Positions 34,837-46,889 are shown, counted from the first letter of the stretch. The stretch: 64,000 nucleotides of DNA from Vitellaria paradoxa (GCA_019916065.1 CM034237.1:19489752-19553751); one strand, 5' to 3'. Numbers and translations are program-made. The notes: generated by a model not told the origin, from the sequence alone.

Positions 34837-35170
34837 TGTTGGGCCCACAAGCACTTGTAAAGCCCGCAACAGAAGCACACACAGAAATAAGGAAAGAAAA
34901 AAAATTTAGAGTACTCAACACAAGAATTTTTAACGTGGTTCGGCCCTCAAAATACCTACTTCCATGATCCTAAAAAGGGATAATATATTCAACTCAATAT
35001 TAAACTATTACAATTTTTGCATAGACAAAATTGTAAAACCGTCTCCCACTCACACAACCCAAAAACCCAATTACACTCATACTTTGGTAACACAAGTTTT
35101 TAGTTGTCATTGGTACATTTAACAACTATGGGGGAAGGCCCTTTTTATAGGAGCCAAGCCTCCCATTTCC
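34837..35170 (-). mobile_element. Copia 5' LTR, outer end missing
   Basis: It matches the 3' LTR from TGTTGGGCCC to about CCAAGCCTCCCATTT, then changes abruptly into reductase exon sequence (TTCCAAAGAAAGAGC). About 50 bp of the LTR's outer end are gone. Confidence 0.85.
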
Positions 35171-35717
35171 AAAGAAAGAGCATCGTTTACTTTGTGCAGC
35201 CCGAGAAAACTGGTTGTTCACAATCTGTTACAAGTTTTCTGGTAAACTAAGGGCAATTAAGAGGATTACTTGAAAGATACATTATTTAAGAAACCAAAGA
35301 AACGCAATGTAATTCATCAAAATGAAGATACCATCACATTTCTACAAATATGAAGCTCTGGAAAATATCACTTCATTAATCAGAATAAAATATATAGAAA
35401 TAGGTTATGCCATCAATGACATTATATCAATTGACCATATATATCTCAAATCACTTGCTTTACAATTTAAATGGATTTTATTTTTTGTGTGCTAAAAGAG
35501 CAAACAGAAACTAGAAAATTCTTAGAGTCATAAACCTTTGTTTCAGGATGATCCGGTGCCACACCAGACCTGACTAATCCATATGGTGTTGGCAACCTAT
35601 CAATAATATCAACCTCAGCTGCTTGATGTGTTTTCAAAAGCTACTAATGTGATTCAAACAAAAACAAGGATTAGAATAATTCAAACGTAAATAGCTCAAA
35701 CTATACACAAAATTCAC

Positions 35718-37079
35718 TGAAAATTCTTATAGTTTTATAATTTTATAGTTTTTTGGTTATTTTTAATATTTATTCCATTTTGTTTTCTAATTGTAGGGAA
35801 AATAAGGAAATAATCGAGATAAATGATGATAAAAGTGATGAAAAGGATACAGTGGTCCGGACACCCCGATGACCAGTCTGGACCAGAGCAAGGGCACGAT
35901 TGGAGAATTAGGAGCAAGAAAAGAATTAAAACTGGGACCTTACTGCTGTCTGGACACTTACTTGGGTGGTCTGGACACCTACAGGCCAATTTGCATGGAA
36001 ATTTAAATTTTTGGGCTTAGGTTTAGACTATATATACAATATTTCTCTCAGCCATCAGGGAGTCTTTTCCTTTATAATTTTCAGTTTAGTTTTTCTTTAA
36101 AAATAGATTAGTGTAGAGAGTTTCAATTTAGTTTCTAGAGAGTTTTTAGATTGATTGCTTTTGGATTTAAGTTTAATTCATTGGAAAGAACGGTATGTGT
36201 TTCGTTTTATACAATGAAATTTATTTTGCTTTCATACTATCTTTTTATTTGCTATTTTATTATTTCATCCATGCTAAGTTAGATTTTTATTCTTGATTTA
36301 ATCTAGTAAAGATGCGTAGATCACTATGATTGATGAGATGTGCATAGATCCATACACGCAAAGTGAAAATTTGCATGTATAGGATTATAATTTTTAGATT
36401 TGTATTATTTGTTTGTAAAAGCCTTCGAAAACAAATTTTCTTGATCGTATTGTTGCAATCACTGATAAGAGTTCTTGATTAAATGTTTATTAATAGTTTT
36501 GAAATAAGTAAATAAGATCTGAATCCAAAAATAAAATATCATAATATTTTTTGGGTTTCTAATCCTAAATGAGATTTGAAAACCGTGTTTTGGAATTTAA
36601 AAATGATTCTAAGAAGATAACTTCTGGTTTATTTTTCTTTTACGTGAAACTTAAACTGAGATAAAAACACATCGAATCATGAAGTAGTGAATCCACCTAG
36701 ATTTAAAGGTATGATCAAGATCTTTAATTATCTTGAATGCGTAGCTTTATTACTTTTATTGTTTTAGTTTAATTTAATTTTGAATCTTGTTTTTTATTAA
36801 TTAGAATAGAAGTAATTTAAATTCTTAAATTTTAATTTATTGTAGTTTTTACAATTTACTTTATTTGGTTATTAGTTAGTTAATCAACAATTTTCAAAAC
36901 CCAAAACAAATTTTCTTTTCTCTATTTTTAAAATGAAACTACTAGGTAAAACAACTTAGAAAACCTAGTGTTCAATCATAAAGTTTCTTGTGGATACGAT
37001 CCTAAACTCACCAAGTATAACTACACTGCACACCCTTATATTTGAGAGTTTTTCCAGACGCAATATTTAGAGGCGGTCA
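35718..37079 (+). mobile_element. Athila-type LTR (solo or truncated), sense
   Basis: It has the same order of segments as the LTRs of the complete element at 54547: GTGGTCCGGACACC-type motifs near 35855-35975, then the ATCCTAAACTCACCAAG and CTGCACACCCTTATA segments, ending GAGGCGGTCA at 37079. The left limit is uncertain: 35641-35690 still looks like the intron of the reductase gene (pyrimidine-rich, ending in an acceptor). TTCAC before 35718 and TTTAC after the LTR are similar but not identical. No internal element sequence follows. Confidence 0.75.
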
Positions 37080-40000
37080 TTTTACTACAAGATATTTTTT
37101 TGATTAATAATAAAAAATAAATATATATAAGTAACTATATTACTATTCATTTTCCTTTTATACTTCCACACAAATTCTCCCCCCTCCCAAATGCACACTT
37201 TTTCACTTAGATAATAGATGTATATTGAAGAAGGTGGAGACCTTCGCCCTAATTGAAAAGTTTCAACATCCACCTAGGCTGTGATTGCTGAGTCTTCAAA
37301 AATGGATTAAATTTCAATCAAAAACTATAGCATATATATGTACGGTTGGTACAAAAATAAACCTAGACACATCACGTACTCCCAAGTACAATGAAAAAGT
37401 GTTTAGTGCAGGTTAAATAGTTAGAAAATGGTTGAAGTTGGGTCCCACCTTGTTGTGGAACCACAATGGTGTGATTTTAACTATAAATGCAAAATGATAA
37501 TAAATGAACTGAATTTATTACTTATAAGTTGACCTAGTTAGTTCGTTTCGTTACAAGTGATAGACAGATGTTATATTTGGACACTCTGCAAGGTGGCATT
37601 CTGTATAGTTCAACGCCCATTTGGCCTACACACATTTAATGTAAAGTGAGCAGTATTAAATGAGAAGAGAAAGGCATTTAAGCGAAAATAAGAGCATTGA
37701 GCACCTTATGGAATACCTACGAGGTACAAAATGATTACAATTTCATTATTTATCTACTAATTTATTTACATTATCTTACTATAATACAACACTTGACTCC
37801 AAAATCTAGATACGCTTACTATTGTCAACCTAGTACTTTACTGTTTGCTTTACATCTACAATTCTCTCAAGCTTTTTCTAATTTTACCATCGGAAGGTTT
37901 TCTAGTCGAGGACCTCCTCTCTGATCATAACATTTGTTTCTTTTATACTCGACAGACTTGCGTTTAGATTTGTGGCTGACGTGATGAATAGTTTTGGCTG
38001 TGATTTTTTATTGCCGAACATGTACATATGCATATGACAAATGGATTGTCTTTTTCATGGCCAAAATCATCACGTGGGCGTCTCAAATGTACATCTATGT
38101 AATTCAATATATACATATATATATCGGGCTTCATCAATATCAACCATCAACGTCAACAATTTTGTATGTTTGCCAAAAGCAGCCCTAATTTTCTTTCTTG
38201 ATGGTACCTAACCCCTGTGAGATGCCAACTCTGATGCCCTAGATATTAAGTTATTAACCCTACTTGAATTCTCTTAAAAAAGATATTTAAAAAGCTTGCT
38301 TACAAGTAAGATCGAGGGCGGTACCAATTGTATTAGTTTCTATATATGCATACAGTTTCACTTTTATACAGCCAAGAATGTATTTTTCTCGTGCATCTTC
38401 TCACTACATGTCTAATAAGTTGCATAGTCAAAAAAATTCCATTCAGTATGAGCAGTAATGACAAATGAACACAATTAATTTCCTATTGTACTGGTACACT
38501 GTTCTATATTTTCTCGAAACCATAAATTCTCCGATAATACATGTACTAAATTAATTTACAATCTCACTTGTGAGCCATCTGGACTTCCATGCACTTGGAT
38601 ATAAGAGGAGTAATTAAAAAAAAAAGGGGGTATGAAGCATTATACACCAGCATAAATAGAATAGAGTATATATACGAAAAAATACTGATAAAAAATTAGT
38701 GAATTTTTTTTTTAAATTTAGCTTTGCTAGCATATTAAATCACTAGTAATTTAATTTGAGTAAAAAGTAGAAACTGATTTTTCAATAGACTTTTTTTTTT
38801 CTAATTATGTGATTTATTTTAAAAAAAATTGAATTTTATTTTAGTTTTCATATATTTGGGACACACATTCACATATTTACGAAAATATAAGTCAGTTTAC
38901 ACATTATCTTATATTGAAGTATTTTTTTTGAAAGATATCATGCAATGACCAAACTTCTGTCTAGATATTATCTTATTTTATTAGTTGAATTGTGTATCGA
39001 AATTATTTAATTTGAAGTTTAATTATGTTGGGGGTTATTTGGTGATTACTTTATCAGAAGAAGAAGAATAAAAGAGATCGAACACTCATTCTCGATTTAA
39101 AGCTCGATTGAGATAGGGGTTGTGTGTTATTTATGTTATGCAAATTCGCACTTAATGATCTTAAACAAGCACGTCTTTAATGGGATTTGGATTAGATTGA
39201 GTATACATACGTAGATGCAGAATGAGGAAGAAATAGATGAATTGGTGTAGGAGCCACCGTAGAAATGAACAAACTGTTGGGCGGTGTCGTGCGGATAGCA
39301 TGACTGTTGGCACGGCGAATTTGTGAGTATAGCAAAGCCATAGGGACCAAAAAGCCGTCCGGATACCAAGACTGTGAGGATGACCGATCTGTTCCAACAA
39401 TGCTTGTCTCGCATTGGTTCTGTATACGATTAATTAGATTCTTTAGTTTGTCAGTTTATGAAGCATGGCTGAGGTTTTCTTTTTAAAAATAATATAGGGT
39501 GATTATGAAACTTATAATTTATCGTTTTGATTTGATGTTTATCTTATTTTATGTGTTGCTATGTGAGTTGAATGTTGATATTGAGATTTGATTTTGATTA
39601 AGGGGAACTAAAAATAGAGGGTATTTATATACCCAAATATTGAAAGTTTTGAAACCTGCATGAAACTTGGTTATCGTTCTAATAGATTAGTAATTTACAA
39701 AACAAAATTAATACTTATGTGTAGCATTTTCTCGTCAGTATGCGAGAATACAGATGCCTATAATGACATAACTCTATTTGGAGGCAGACGCTAAAGGATA
39801 ATATAATATAATTGAACTGTTAGTCAAAGACCACTTAGGTAGAGTACCTAAAACCTTGTAGATTTTAATCTGTGGTCATAATTGTGTGTTAGTTATTACT
39901 GTTTTTGGGAAATAGAATGATGTTGTTTCACCATTATTTCTTGATAACAACGTAATAGGACATTGTTACATTTTTTTTTTTATGCAGGAGCACACGTAAT

Positions 40001-40523
40001 TTAGTGTTTAGTTTCCTACCACTAATGTTGCAAGTTCAAGTACTGCAGAAACAAAGACGTCAGTAAAACCCATTGGGCCTGAATGATAGTAGCATTTAGA
40101 TTGTTTTGAGAATAGTAATAATATTGTATTTTTTTCTATTTTAATTACATTTAGATTATCTAGATTATATGGAGTCTAGTTTGTATATGGAGTTATTGCC
40201 AAGTTAGTAGCTGCGGTTGAACAGTTGTCCTATTAATATTTTATTTTATACTCAGTTTTTCTCTAATTGTTGTATTTTGCTCTAATATTGGATTGAAATT
40301 GATGGTTATGTGTATGTTTATTTACATTTAGATCATGTTCGTAGACTGTGGAGCGTGCATATCAATAGCATACTCGAGAGCTATCGAAACTAGCAAGAAA
40401 ATCAAATATTGGCCCAAAAAAAAAAAGATCATGTAAGATAAAAATATATATATATATATATATATATAGTTTTTAATTGGTTTACCAAATAACATGCCGA
40501 AAACCTCCAAGAATATAGTTATT
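37080..40523. other. Long intergenic stretch without recognised genes
   Basis: AT-rich sequence with short AT microsatellites and scattered short frames, none with a recognisable domain. A 49-codon minus-strand frame starts at 39341: MALLYSQIRRANSHAIRTTP and so on, Arg- and Ser-rich and without acidic residues, followed by a GTATGT sequence near 39200. It looks like a mitochondrial presequence, but I cannot assign it. Confidence 0.3.
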
Positions 40524-40806
40524 GTTACGTCCCCCTTTCAATTCGAGGGTTAATAACATAGAATCATGTAACTAATCAACAACTTAAGTAAAAGCTGAAA
40601 AATAACCATAGTCAAGTCCCAAGGCACAATTCACACTATTCAGCACACCCCCCGAAAGCATAAGAAAATAATTAAGAGTACATATATAACAAAATATAGT
40701 AGATAAAAATATAACATATGATTATAATCATTTATAAACAAGCCAAAATATAATTAATTCATAACAGAGTCTAAAAGAAATAAATATTCACAATTCCAGT
40801 ATAACA
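40524..40806. other. Possible gypsy LTR beginning
   Basis: TGTTACGTCCCCCTTTCAA at 40524 resembles the TGTAACxCCC start of many plant gypsy LTRs. I see no end, duplication or protein to confirm it. Confidence 0.25.
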
Positions 40807-40830
40807 TTACTAACCAAAAAAAAAATGTCT

Positions 40831-40882
40831 AGGGGTTTGGCCTAGGGAGTGAATCTCTCGAGGTTAAATCCTTTTTTTTTTT
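40831..40882 (+). mobile_element. Short tRNA-derived SINE-like insertion with long target duplication
   Basis: A 52-bp block with an A-box-like TTGGCCTAGGGAG and a B-box-like GAGGTTAAATCC, ending in a T run. It is flanked on both sides by TTACTAACC, then poly-A, then ATGTCT (40807-40830 and 40883-40914), a long direct repeat differing only in poly-A length. That is the pattern of target-primed retroposition of a small pol III transcript. It is short for a SINE, so it may be a 5' piece only. Confidence 0.5.
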
Positions 40883-40914
40883 TTACTAACCAAAAAAAAA
40901 AAAAAAAAATGTCT

Positions 40915-41689
40915 GTAAGTAAGCCATTCAAGACAGTTATGGATAATCACCTATTGCTCTTATAGTTCTACTTGCAAATACAACGGGGTTGATTTAACAA
41001 GTCCAATCCAAGAAGATGGAAAGATCAACTAAATTAATCAAAATGATTTTAAATTAATTCAAAATAACCAACTAGATATATTACCCAAATAAATTACGAA
41101 ATTAATGAAATTAAATCACGGAATTTTATAACTTTGATATCATGTTAAATGGTGGATTATTTCTAAAGTTTAAACTGTTAAAAAGAAAAAAGGAAAAAAG
41201 AAAAAGTAAACAATGTATATGGAGAATAATGGAATACCATTTGTTCGTCAAACTTCTCGTAACTAATTTTGCACAATGCAAAAGTATAAGATACCTATTA
41301 GCTCTTATTTATTTAGTCTTCGTTTTGGAAAAGGAGCTCTAAAAGTCAATTTTGATTATTTAGTTTTTTTATTATTTTTAAAATAACCAAAATTAATTTC
41401 TTATATTTTTTTTGTTCTTTTAAATTATAAAGGAGATATATGTTAGATTAACAAAAAAAAAAATTAGTAGTTTAAAGTTAGCTTTATTTTTCTCTTTCTA
41501 AACACAAAAATCTCAAGTTTTTAGATCCAACTTAGAAAAAAAATTAATTTATTTTTCTTGTCAAATTAAGTCTCGGTTTTAATTTTCAAGTAATTGTTAC
41601 TTTCTTATTGCACATTATTCTGCATAGTTTGTGCTAACTTTACAGATTTTGCCATCTTAGGCTCGGCCAATGAGTTGTTTCTTGGATTT
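40915..41689. other. Uncharacterised AT-rich stretch
   Basis: AT-rich sequence between the SINE-like insertion and the LINE remnant, with poly-A and poly-T runs. No gene or repeat structure that I can support. Confidence 0.3.
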
Positions 41690-42180
41690 AACCTCCTTGG
41701 GAATGCTTGAAACTTAATGTGAATGGTTGTTCCCATGACAATCCTAAAACCTCAGCAGCGAATGGTATTCTTCGCAATCATGGTATATTTATTTTTACTT
41801 TTGGTCATTTTCTTGATCAGAAGTTCATTATTTATGCCGAGCTAATTGCCTTATTAGTGGGACTGAAAACTACTACTAGGATGGGTTTTTCTTATTTGAC
41901 GGTTGAGTCGAATTCAACTACAGCGGTCTCATGAGCTACTTCTAACAGATCTGGCTATTGAGAAAATGCCCTTCTTCTAACTCGGATTCGACACATTTGT
42001 GCTTCTGCATCCATTTAGCTCCATCATGTTTATCGAAAAATTAACCAGGCAGTAAATTTCATGGCTAATTGGATATGCACGTGTCATCAGGTATAGACAT
42101 TTTATTAGAAGAACGATCTTCCCCATACTATCATTGGTATTCTCACTCTTGATGCTGTTGAGACTACTCATATAAGGGCT
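41690..42180 (+). pseudogene. LINE RNase H domain remnant
   Basis: From about 41700 the frame gives LKLNVNGCSHDNPKTSAANG and ILRNHGIFIFTFGHF, then IIYAELIALLVGLKTTTRMG and LTVESNSTTAVS. After a stop at 41932 it continues ATSNRSGYWENALLLTRIRH. This is the plant LINE-type RNase H (RVT_3): the D of NVDG is changed to N (NVNG), the E of YAEL and the ESNS (family ESDS) block are visible, and the H-x-x-RE-x-N-x-A block is degenerate (VYRKINQAVNFMANWI). Stops and the missing acid make it inactive. The CACTA copy begins about 230 bp downstream. Confidence 0.85.
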
Positions 42181-42429
42181 TAACTTTTTCATTTTCATTT
42201 CTTGGAGGTTTGGTTTATGCCCCCTTCTATCTCTTGTTCTATAGTGAGTAACTACCATTTGGTTTCGCTTAATTTTAGTAGGTATTTTAACCTTTGTATT
42301 GCGGTGAGTCACTGCACTTCTATTTTTTTCTTTTATTATTTTCCTATACTTTTGCTAGAGTTCAAGTTCAGGTCCTCCTCTTTCTTGTACTACTTTTGTA
42401 AGTTAATAAACAGGCACTAGTAGAAAAAA

Positions 42430-42800
42430 GAGCATTGGCGACCACCACTGGCAGTTGCTAAAAGTAAATAAGCAGTCGCTAATACCCTTTAGCGATCGCT
42501 ATTGGATCGCTGCCGAAACTTCGTCGCTATTGACTTCTTGGCGGTCGCTAATAACTATTGAGGGTGGCTGTATGCAATTATTAGCGACCGGCTAAGTGAG
42601 TTTTAGCGGCTGCCATAGCGGTCACTAAAAGTCTTTTTAGCGACGGCCTCTTGATCTTTTAGCGACCGCTATGGCAATTGCTAAAAGTCATTTTTAGCGA
42701 CCGCCCCTTTTACTTTTAGCGACCACTATGGCAGTCGCTAAAAGTGCTTTTACTGAACTTATAGGTGGCTTGGGGGGGCTTTTTAGACGATCGCTAATAC
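42430..42800. repeat. CACTA copy 2 subterminal repeats
   Basis: Multiple TAGCGACCGC / GCGGTCGCTA motifs, less regular than in copy 1, at the same distance from the terminus. Confidence 0.8.
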
Positions 42801-43199
42801 TCATCATTTTTTTTCATTTTTTATTTATTTTTTGTCATTTGATTCTCGTCCCTGTACCTGTTTTATAAATTTATAAAGTTTTATAAAACTAAATACGAAA
42901 ATTAAAGTAAACCATTTACATACACACAGTAAGAAAATAAGCTAATAAAAAACTTTTCATTTATATGAATACATGTGCAATGTCTTTGAATTACAAAAAG
43001 AAATGAAAAATTCTTATACAATTTTAAAGAAAAAGAAAAAAAAAAACCAAAACAAGATGTCCACTATAGCACCAGTCAATCAACATGAAATAAAAATAAA
43101 TTTATTAGCTAGCAAAATTTTAAATATAAATAAAATTCCATAAAATTAATATTAAGGTGATATACTTCAAAAATTTAAAATTAAAAAATATTTTGTATG

Positions 43200-44720
43200 A
43201 TTTCAGGCACCCCGGGCCTCCGATTCACGCGCTGTTCGTTCTGACAGGTCACTAATGGCCCAAAGATTGTGCCGCTCGAGTTTGCCGAGCATTGGAGCCC
43301 GCCTGATTAGTTTGGGTCATTAGAGGGCAACTTCTGAGTTCTAAATTTCAAGTTTCAACTTAAACGTACTTTCAAGTGTTCCAGGCACCCCAGGCATTGA
43401 ATTCACGTGCCGTTCATTTCAACAGGTCACTAATGGTCCAAAAATCATGCCCCTTGAGTTTGACGGGCATCAGAGCTCGTCCGCTTGGTTTGGGCCATTA
43501 GAGGGCAAAATTTGGTTTCTAAGTGTCAAAGTTTCAACTTAAACGTAATTTCAAGGGTTCTGGGCACCCCGGGTGTCGGATTCCCACACTGTTCATTCCG
43601 ACAAGTCACTAATGGTCCAAAGATCGTGCCCTTGAGTTTGAAGGGCATCGGAGCCTGTCTACTCAATTTGGGCCGTTACAGGGCAACTTCTGAGTTTTAA
43701 GTTTCAAATTTCAACTTAAATAGATTTTCAACTTTTCCGGGCACCCCGGGCGTCGGATTCTCATGCCATTCATTTGACAGGTCACTAATGCTCCAAAAAG
43801 CATTCCCTTCGAGTTTGACGGGCATCGGAGCCCATCCGCTTGGTTTGGGCCATTAGAGGGAAAATTTTGGTTTCTAAGTGTCAAAGTTTCAACTTAAATG
43901 TAATTTCAAGGGTTCTGGGCACCCCGGGCGTTGAAATCCCACACCGTTCATTTTGACAGGTCACTAATGATCCAAAGATCATGCCCCTTGAGTTTGACGG
44001 GCATTGGAGCCCACTTGCTCAATTTGGTCCGTTAGAGGGCAACTTTTGAGTTCTAAGTTTCAAGTTTCAACTTAAACATATTTTCAACTTTTACGGGCAC
44101 CCCGGGCATTGGATTCTCATGCCATTCACTCTGATAGGTCACTAATGGTCCAAAGATCATTCCCCTTGAGTTTGACGAGCATCAGAGCCCGTTCGCTTGG
44201 TTTGGGCCATTAGAGGGCAAATTTTGGTTTCTAAGTGTCAAAGTTTCAACTTAATGGTAATTTCAAGGGTTCTAGGCACCCCGGGCCTCCAATTCATGTG
44301 CCGTTCATTTTGACAGGTCACTAATGGTCCAAAGATCGTGCTCCTTGAGTTTGAAGGGCATCGGAGCCCGTTTACTCAATTTGGGCCGTTAGAGGGCAAT
44401 TTTGAGTTCTAAATTTCAAGTTTCAACTTAAACGTACTTTCAAGTGTTCCGGGTGCCCTGGCGTCAAATTCACGTGCCGTTTATTTCAACAGGTCACTAA
44501 TGGTCCAAAAATTATGCCCTTTGAGTTTGATGGGCATCGGAGGCCATCCGCTTAGTTTGGGCCATTAAAGGGCAAATTTTGGTTTCTAAGTGTCAAAGTT
44601 TCAACTTAAACGTAATTTCAAGGGTTCTAGGCACCCTGGGTGTCGAATTCTGACACTGTTCATTCCGACAAGTCACTAATGATCCAAAGATCATGCCCCT
44701 CGGAGCCCGTCTACTCAATA
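43200..44720. repeat. CACTA copy 2 tandem array with the same A-B dimer order
   Basis: Unit starts at about 43203, 43381, 43560, 43738, 43917, 44094, 44273, 44452 and a partial one at 44629, around GGGCACCCCGGGCGTC. Tails alternate between the GAGTTCTAAGTTTCAAG and GGTTTCTAAGTGTCAAAG types, as in the first copy. An (AAT)n run follows at about 44719. Confidence 0.9.
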
Positions 44721-44849
44721 ATAATAATAATAATAATAAATAATCTATAGATAAAGCTAAAATCTTAAATTTACAGAATAAATTGAAGTAGATATAGTTA
44801 AATTATTTTAGAGTCAGAAAACATAAACTTATACCTGATGCTGATCATC

Positions 44850-46790
44850 CGAGCCTGCTGGATCATGTATGCCCTCACCCACGAACTCGTGTCTCGCCTA
44901 GTGACCATTGCCAACGTCCGGGGCCTACAATAAAATAGTATATAATTAACAGTAAACATAAATATGTATTCCCAAAGTAATTGAATTAAATTTAAATACA
45001 AATTATGTAGTTATTAACCTGAGTCCGAATCAGTGGATCAGAAGTATCAGCTGTGGGGATACGGCCCTGAGCTAGTCGCTGCTCTAACTTTGCAAGCTGT
45101 GCCTGCACCTGAGCTTGCATCTGTACCTCCATCTGCACCCAGATATCCTCTACCTGCACATTCATCTGCTGGTGAAGAGATTGTATCAGCTCATCTACTT
45201 CTTTGTCAGTACGTAAGCGTGAGCCCTGGGACGAACTGATTCTGGATGACTCTGCTCGCACGATGGTAGAATGTGGTATGCTTGTGCCATATGCCAGCGT
45301 GTATCCATGCCCATCCTGGCCAATGATAGCATGGAATATCTTATCCCATCTAGCAGGTACCTGTCGTTCCTCCTCTGGTAGCTATGCCAACTAAGCATTA
45401 AACTGGTCCTGTGTATTATTTAGAACCAAATTAAAAGGTAAATTAATAAATCTCATAATATGTAAATAAAATTATTGAGTAGAGATAAATACTTACTACA
45501 AAAGCTGCAACCTCAGGGTGTTCAAGTCTGTGACTCACCATCCACAAGACATCCGGTTGGTGAGCACACCCTCCTCACATAACTGTTGAAGGATAAACTA
45601 TGTGAAAGATATATATGGCTACAAACTACTAAGAAATTGAATAGCATATACGGTCTAATGTAAAAGTTTACCTAGTGTCGGACCTGCATAACGTGTCGTG
45701 TCCCAAGACTGTGAGGAACGCCCTACATCGAGTGGTTTTGGGAATTCCGCTCTGCCTCTTCCTGTATTCATTTTGGAAGGAAATGTTTACGATTCTTTTT
45801 TAATTATTAAATGAAATTAAAAATATAGTGTGAATTACTCACCCTCGCCCCCTCGCTCGACCAGTACCGGACCAGCTCAGGCCACTGTGAGGGGAGAATG
45901 TCCCTCAGGACTCGCTGAAGAAGGTCCAGGGCATTTATGTTCTTCTCCCAATGCTCTTTATTCACCTTACTCTTGTGATCTTTCCACAACTTTCTGCACT
46001 TTCCCATGCAAACTGGCCAGAAGTCATCAGGACACGACCTCAAATTATCTTGAGTAGGACAGAGAAATTTTATTAGCCAAGATCTGTTGTAAATTAAGAC
46101 ATCGTATAATAACCATGAAGTTAAGATAAAAATAAACATTTTACCTTAATCTCTTCCCAAAGTCGATCTAATGTATCTTGGGGGAAGACAGTCCAATCGA
46201 GCATAGTCAAGGGGAATCTGTGTGGGTCCCGTACTATATGGCCTAATTGGCTAATGAATTGGCAAGATCCTACCCCAATTGGGTGAAATGTGTCATCAAA
46301 CTGCACGTTATAGGGGGTATCAGAATTCCATGAAGGAATCCCTTTAGTAGGGCCCCTGTCTCGGCTGGAAGATGTAGTCGTCGTAGTAGAACCTATTGAC
46401 AATAAACTCATATTAGTTAAATAAAAGTTGAAATTATTTCATATAAGTATTACACATAAATTTAAAATTATACCATTCTGCCTGGAGGTCGATGTAGTAG
46501 CTGTAGATGGAGAAGGTCCTACTATTGTGGACAGGGAATATCTAGATCGTGCCGGTGCAGGTGTCGATAGGGTCGGCCCCTGGGTGGATGATGATGAACT
46601 TGGTGCAGGTGTCTGATGCATGGTGGGAGGACACATTGGTAGTGTCAATGAGCTATGGTCCCCTGTAGACGTGGTGGAGGGACCAACCACAAGCATCGGC
46701 CGGCCAAGGTCCACTGTCGGCGTACGAGCCTGGCCCTGACGCAGTAATTCATCCATCGTACGTGGACAATCTCTCCTCTTTCGTCCTTAC
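44850..46790 (-). pseudogene. TNPA-like remnant, CACTA copy 2
   Basis: Homologous exon by exon to the remnant at 9040-11017. The 46756-46439 part gives MDELLRQGQARTPTVDLGRP and a Ser/Thr/Pro-rich run that is open here but stopped in copy 1. 46411-46121 gives MQ-type VQFDDTFHPIGVGSCQFISQ and LDRLWEEIK. 46060-45830 gives CMGKCRKLWKDHKSKVNKEH and LPSQWPELVRYWSSEGAR. 45261-44992 gives DKEVDELIQSLHQQMNVQVE and a Gln-rich tail. Some small-exon frames are interrupted, so it is not clearly functional. The spread of intact exons over the two copies suggests they decayed independently. Confidence 0.8.
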
Positions 46791-46889
46791 ATATCTGTTT
46801 ATATATTCATAACATAAATAAATTTCACTCATTGACTAAAACCATTCTTAAACAAAAAGTTAAACATATCTTTGAAATTTGGAAGGAAA

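Larger units (their letters stand above)
32860..35170 (-). mobile_element. Non-autonomous Ty1/copia element (gag-protease only) inserted in a gene
   Basis: Minus orientation. The 3' LTR is 32860-33240 and the 5' LTR is 34837 to about 35170. There is a tRNA-iMet primer site, a gag-protease frame and a polypurine tract. The interior is only about 1.6 kb; integrase, reverse transcriptase and RNase H are absent, so it must have moved using proteins of another copia element. The outer end of the 5' LTR is missing, so no target duplication can be shown; the left flank is AGACT. It splits an exon of the adrenodoxin reductase gene. Confidence 0.88.
32656..35640 (-). pseudogene. MFDR: NADPH:adrenodoxin/ferredoxin oxidoreductase (mitochondrial) pseudogene, N-terminal part
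   Basis: Three minus-strand exons with correct splice sites. Exon 35640-35536 gives [20 protein letters not shown] and [15 protein letters not shown] (acceptor TAG, donor GTTTAT). The next exon starts at 35224 (acceptor AACAG) with IVNNQFSRAAQSKRCSFFG. It is interrupted at about 35170 by a copia element and resumes at 32859 with SSVSLSELREMYHV, ending at 32816 (donor GTAAG). Exon 32709-32656 (acceptor GAGCAG, donor GTATAC) gives VVLAYGAESDRVLCIPGE. These match the FAD/NADPH-binding N-terminal half of the adrenodoxin reductase family, which passes electrons from NADPH to mitochondrial ferredoxin. About five residues are missing at the insertion. The first exon with the FAD GxGxxG motif and all exons after IPGE were not found. 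Reading frames inside the exons are still open, so the break is not very old. Confidence 0.88.

Noticed and set aside
35641..37090. Clean target duplication for the Athila-type LTR in the reductase intron
   Set aside because: TTCAC on the left and TTTAC on the right are close, but differ and are offset by a base; I did not count this as a duplication.
43485..43700. 71-codon plus-strand frame in the second tandem array
   Set aside because: It follows the repeat units, has no domain, and is not kept in neighbouring units.
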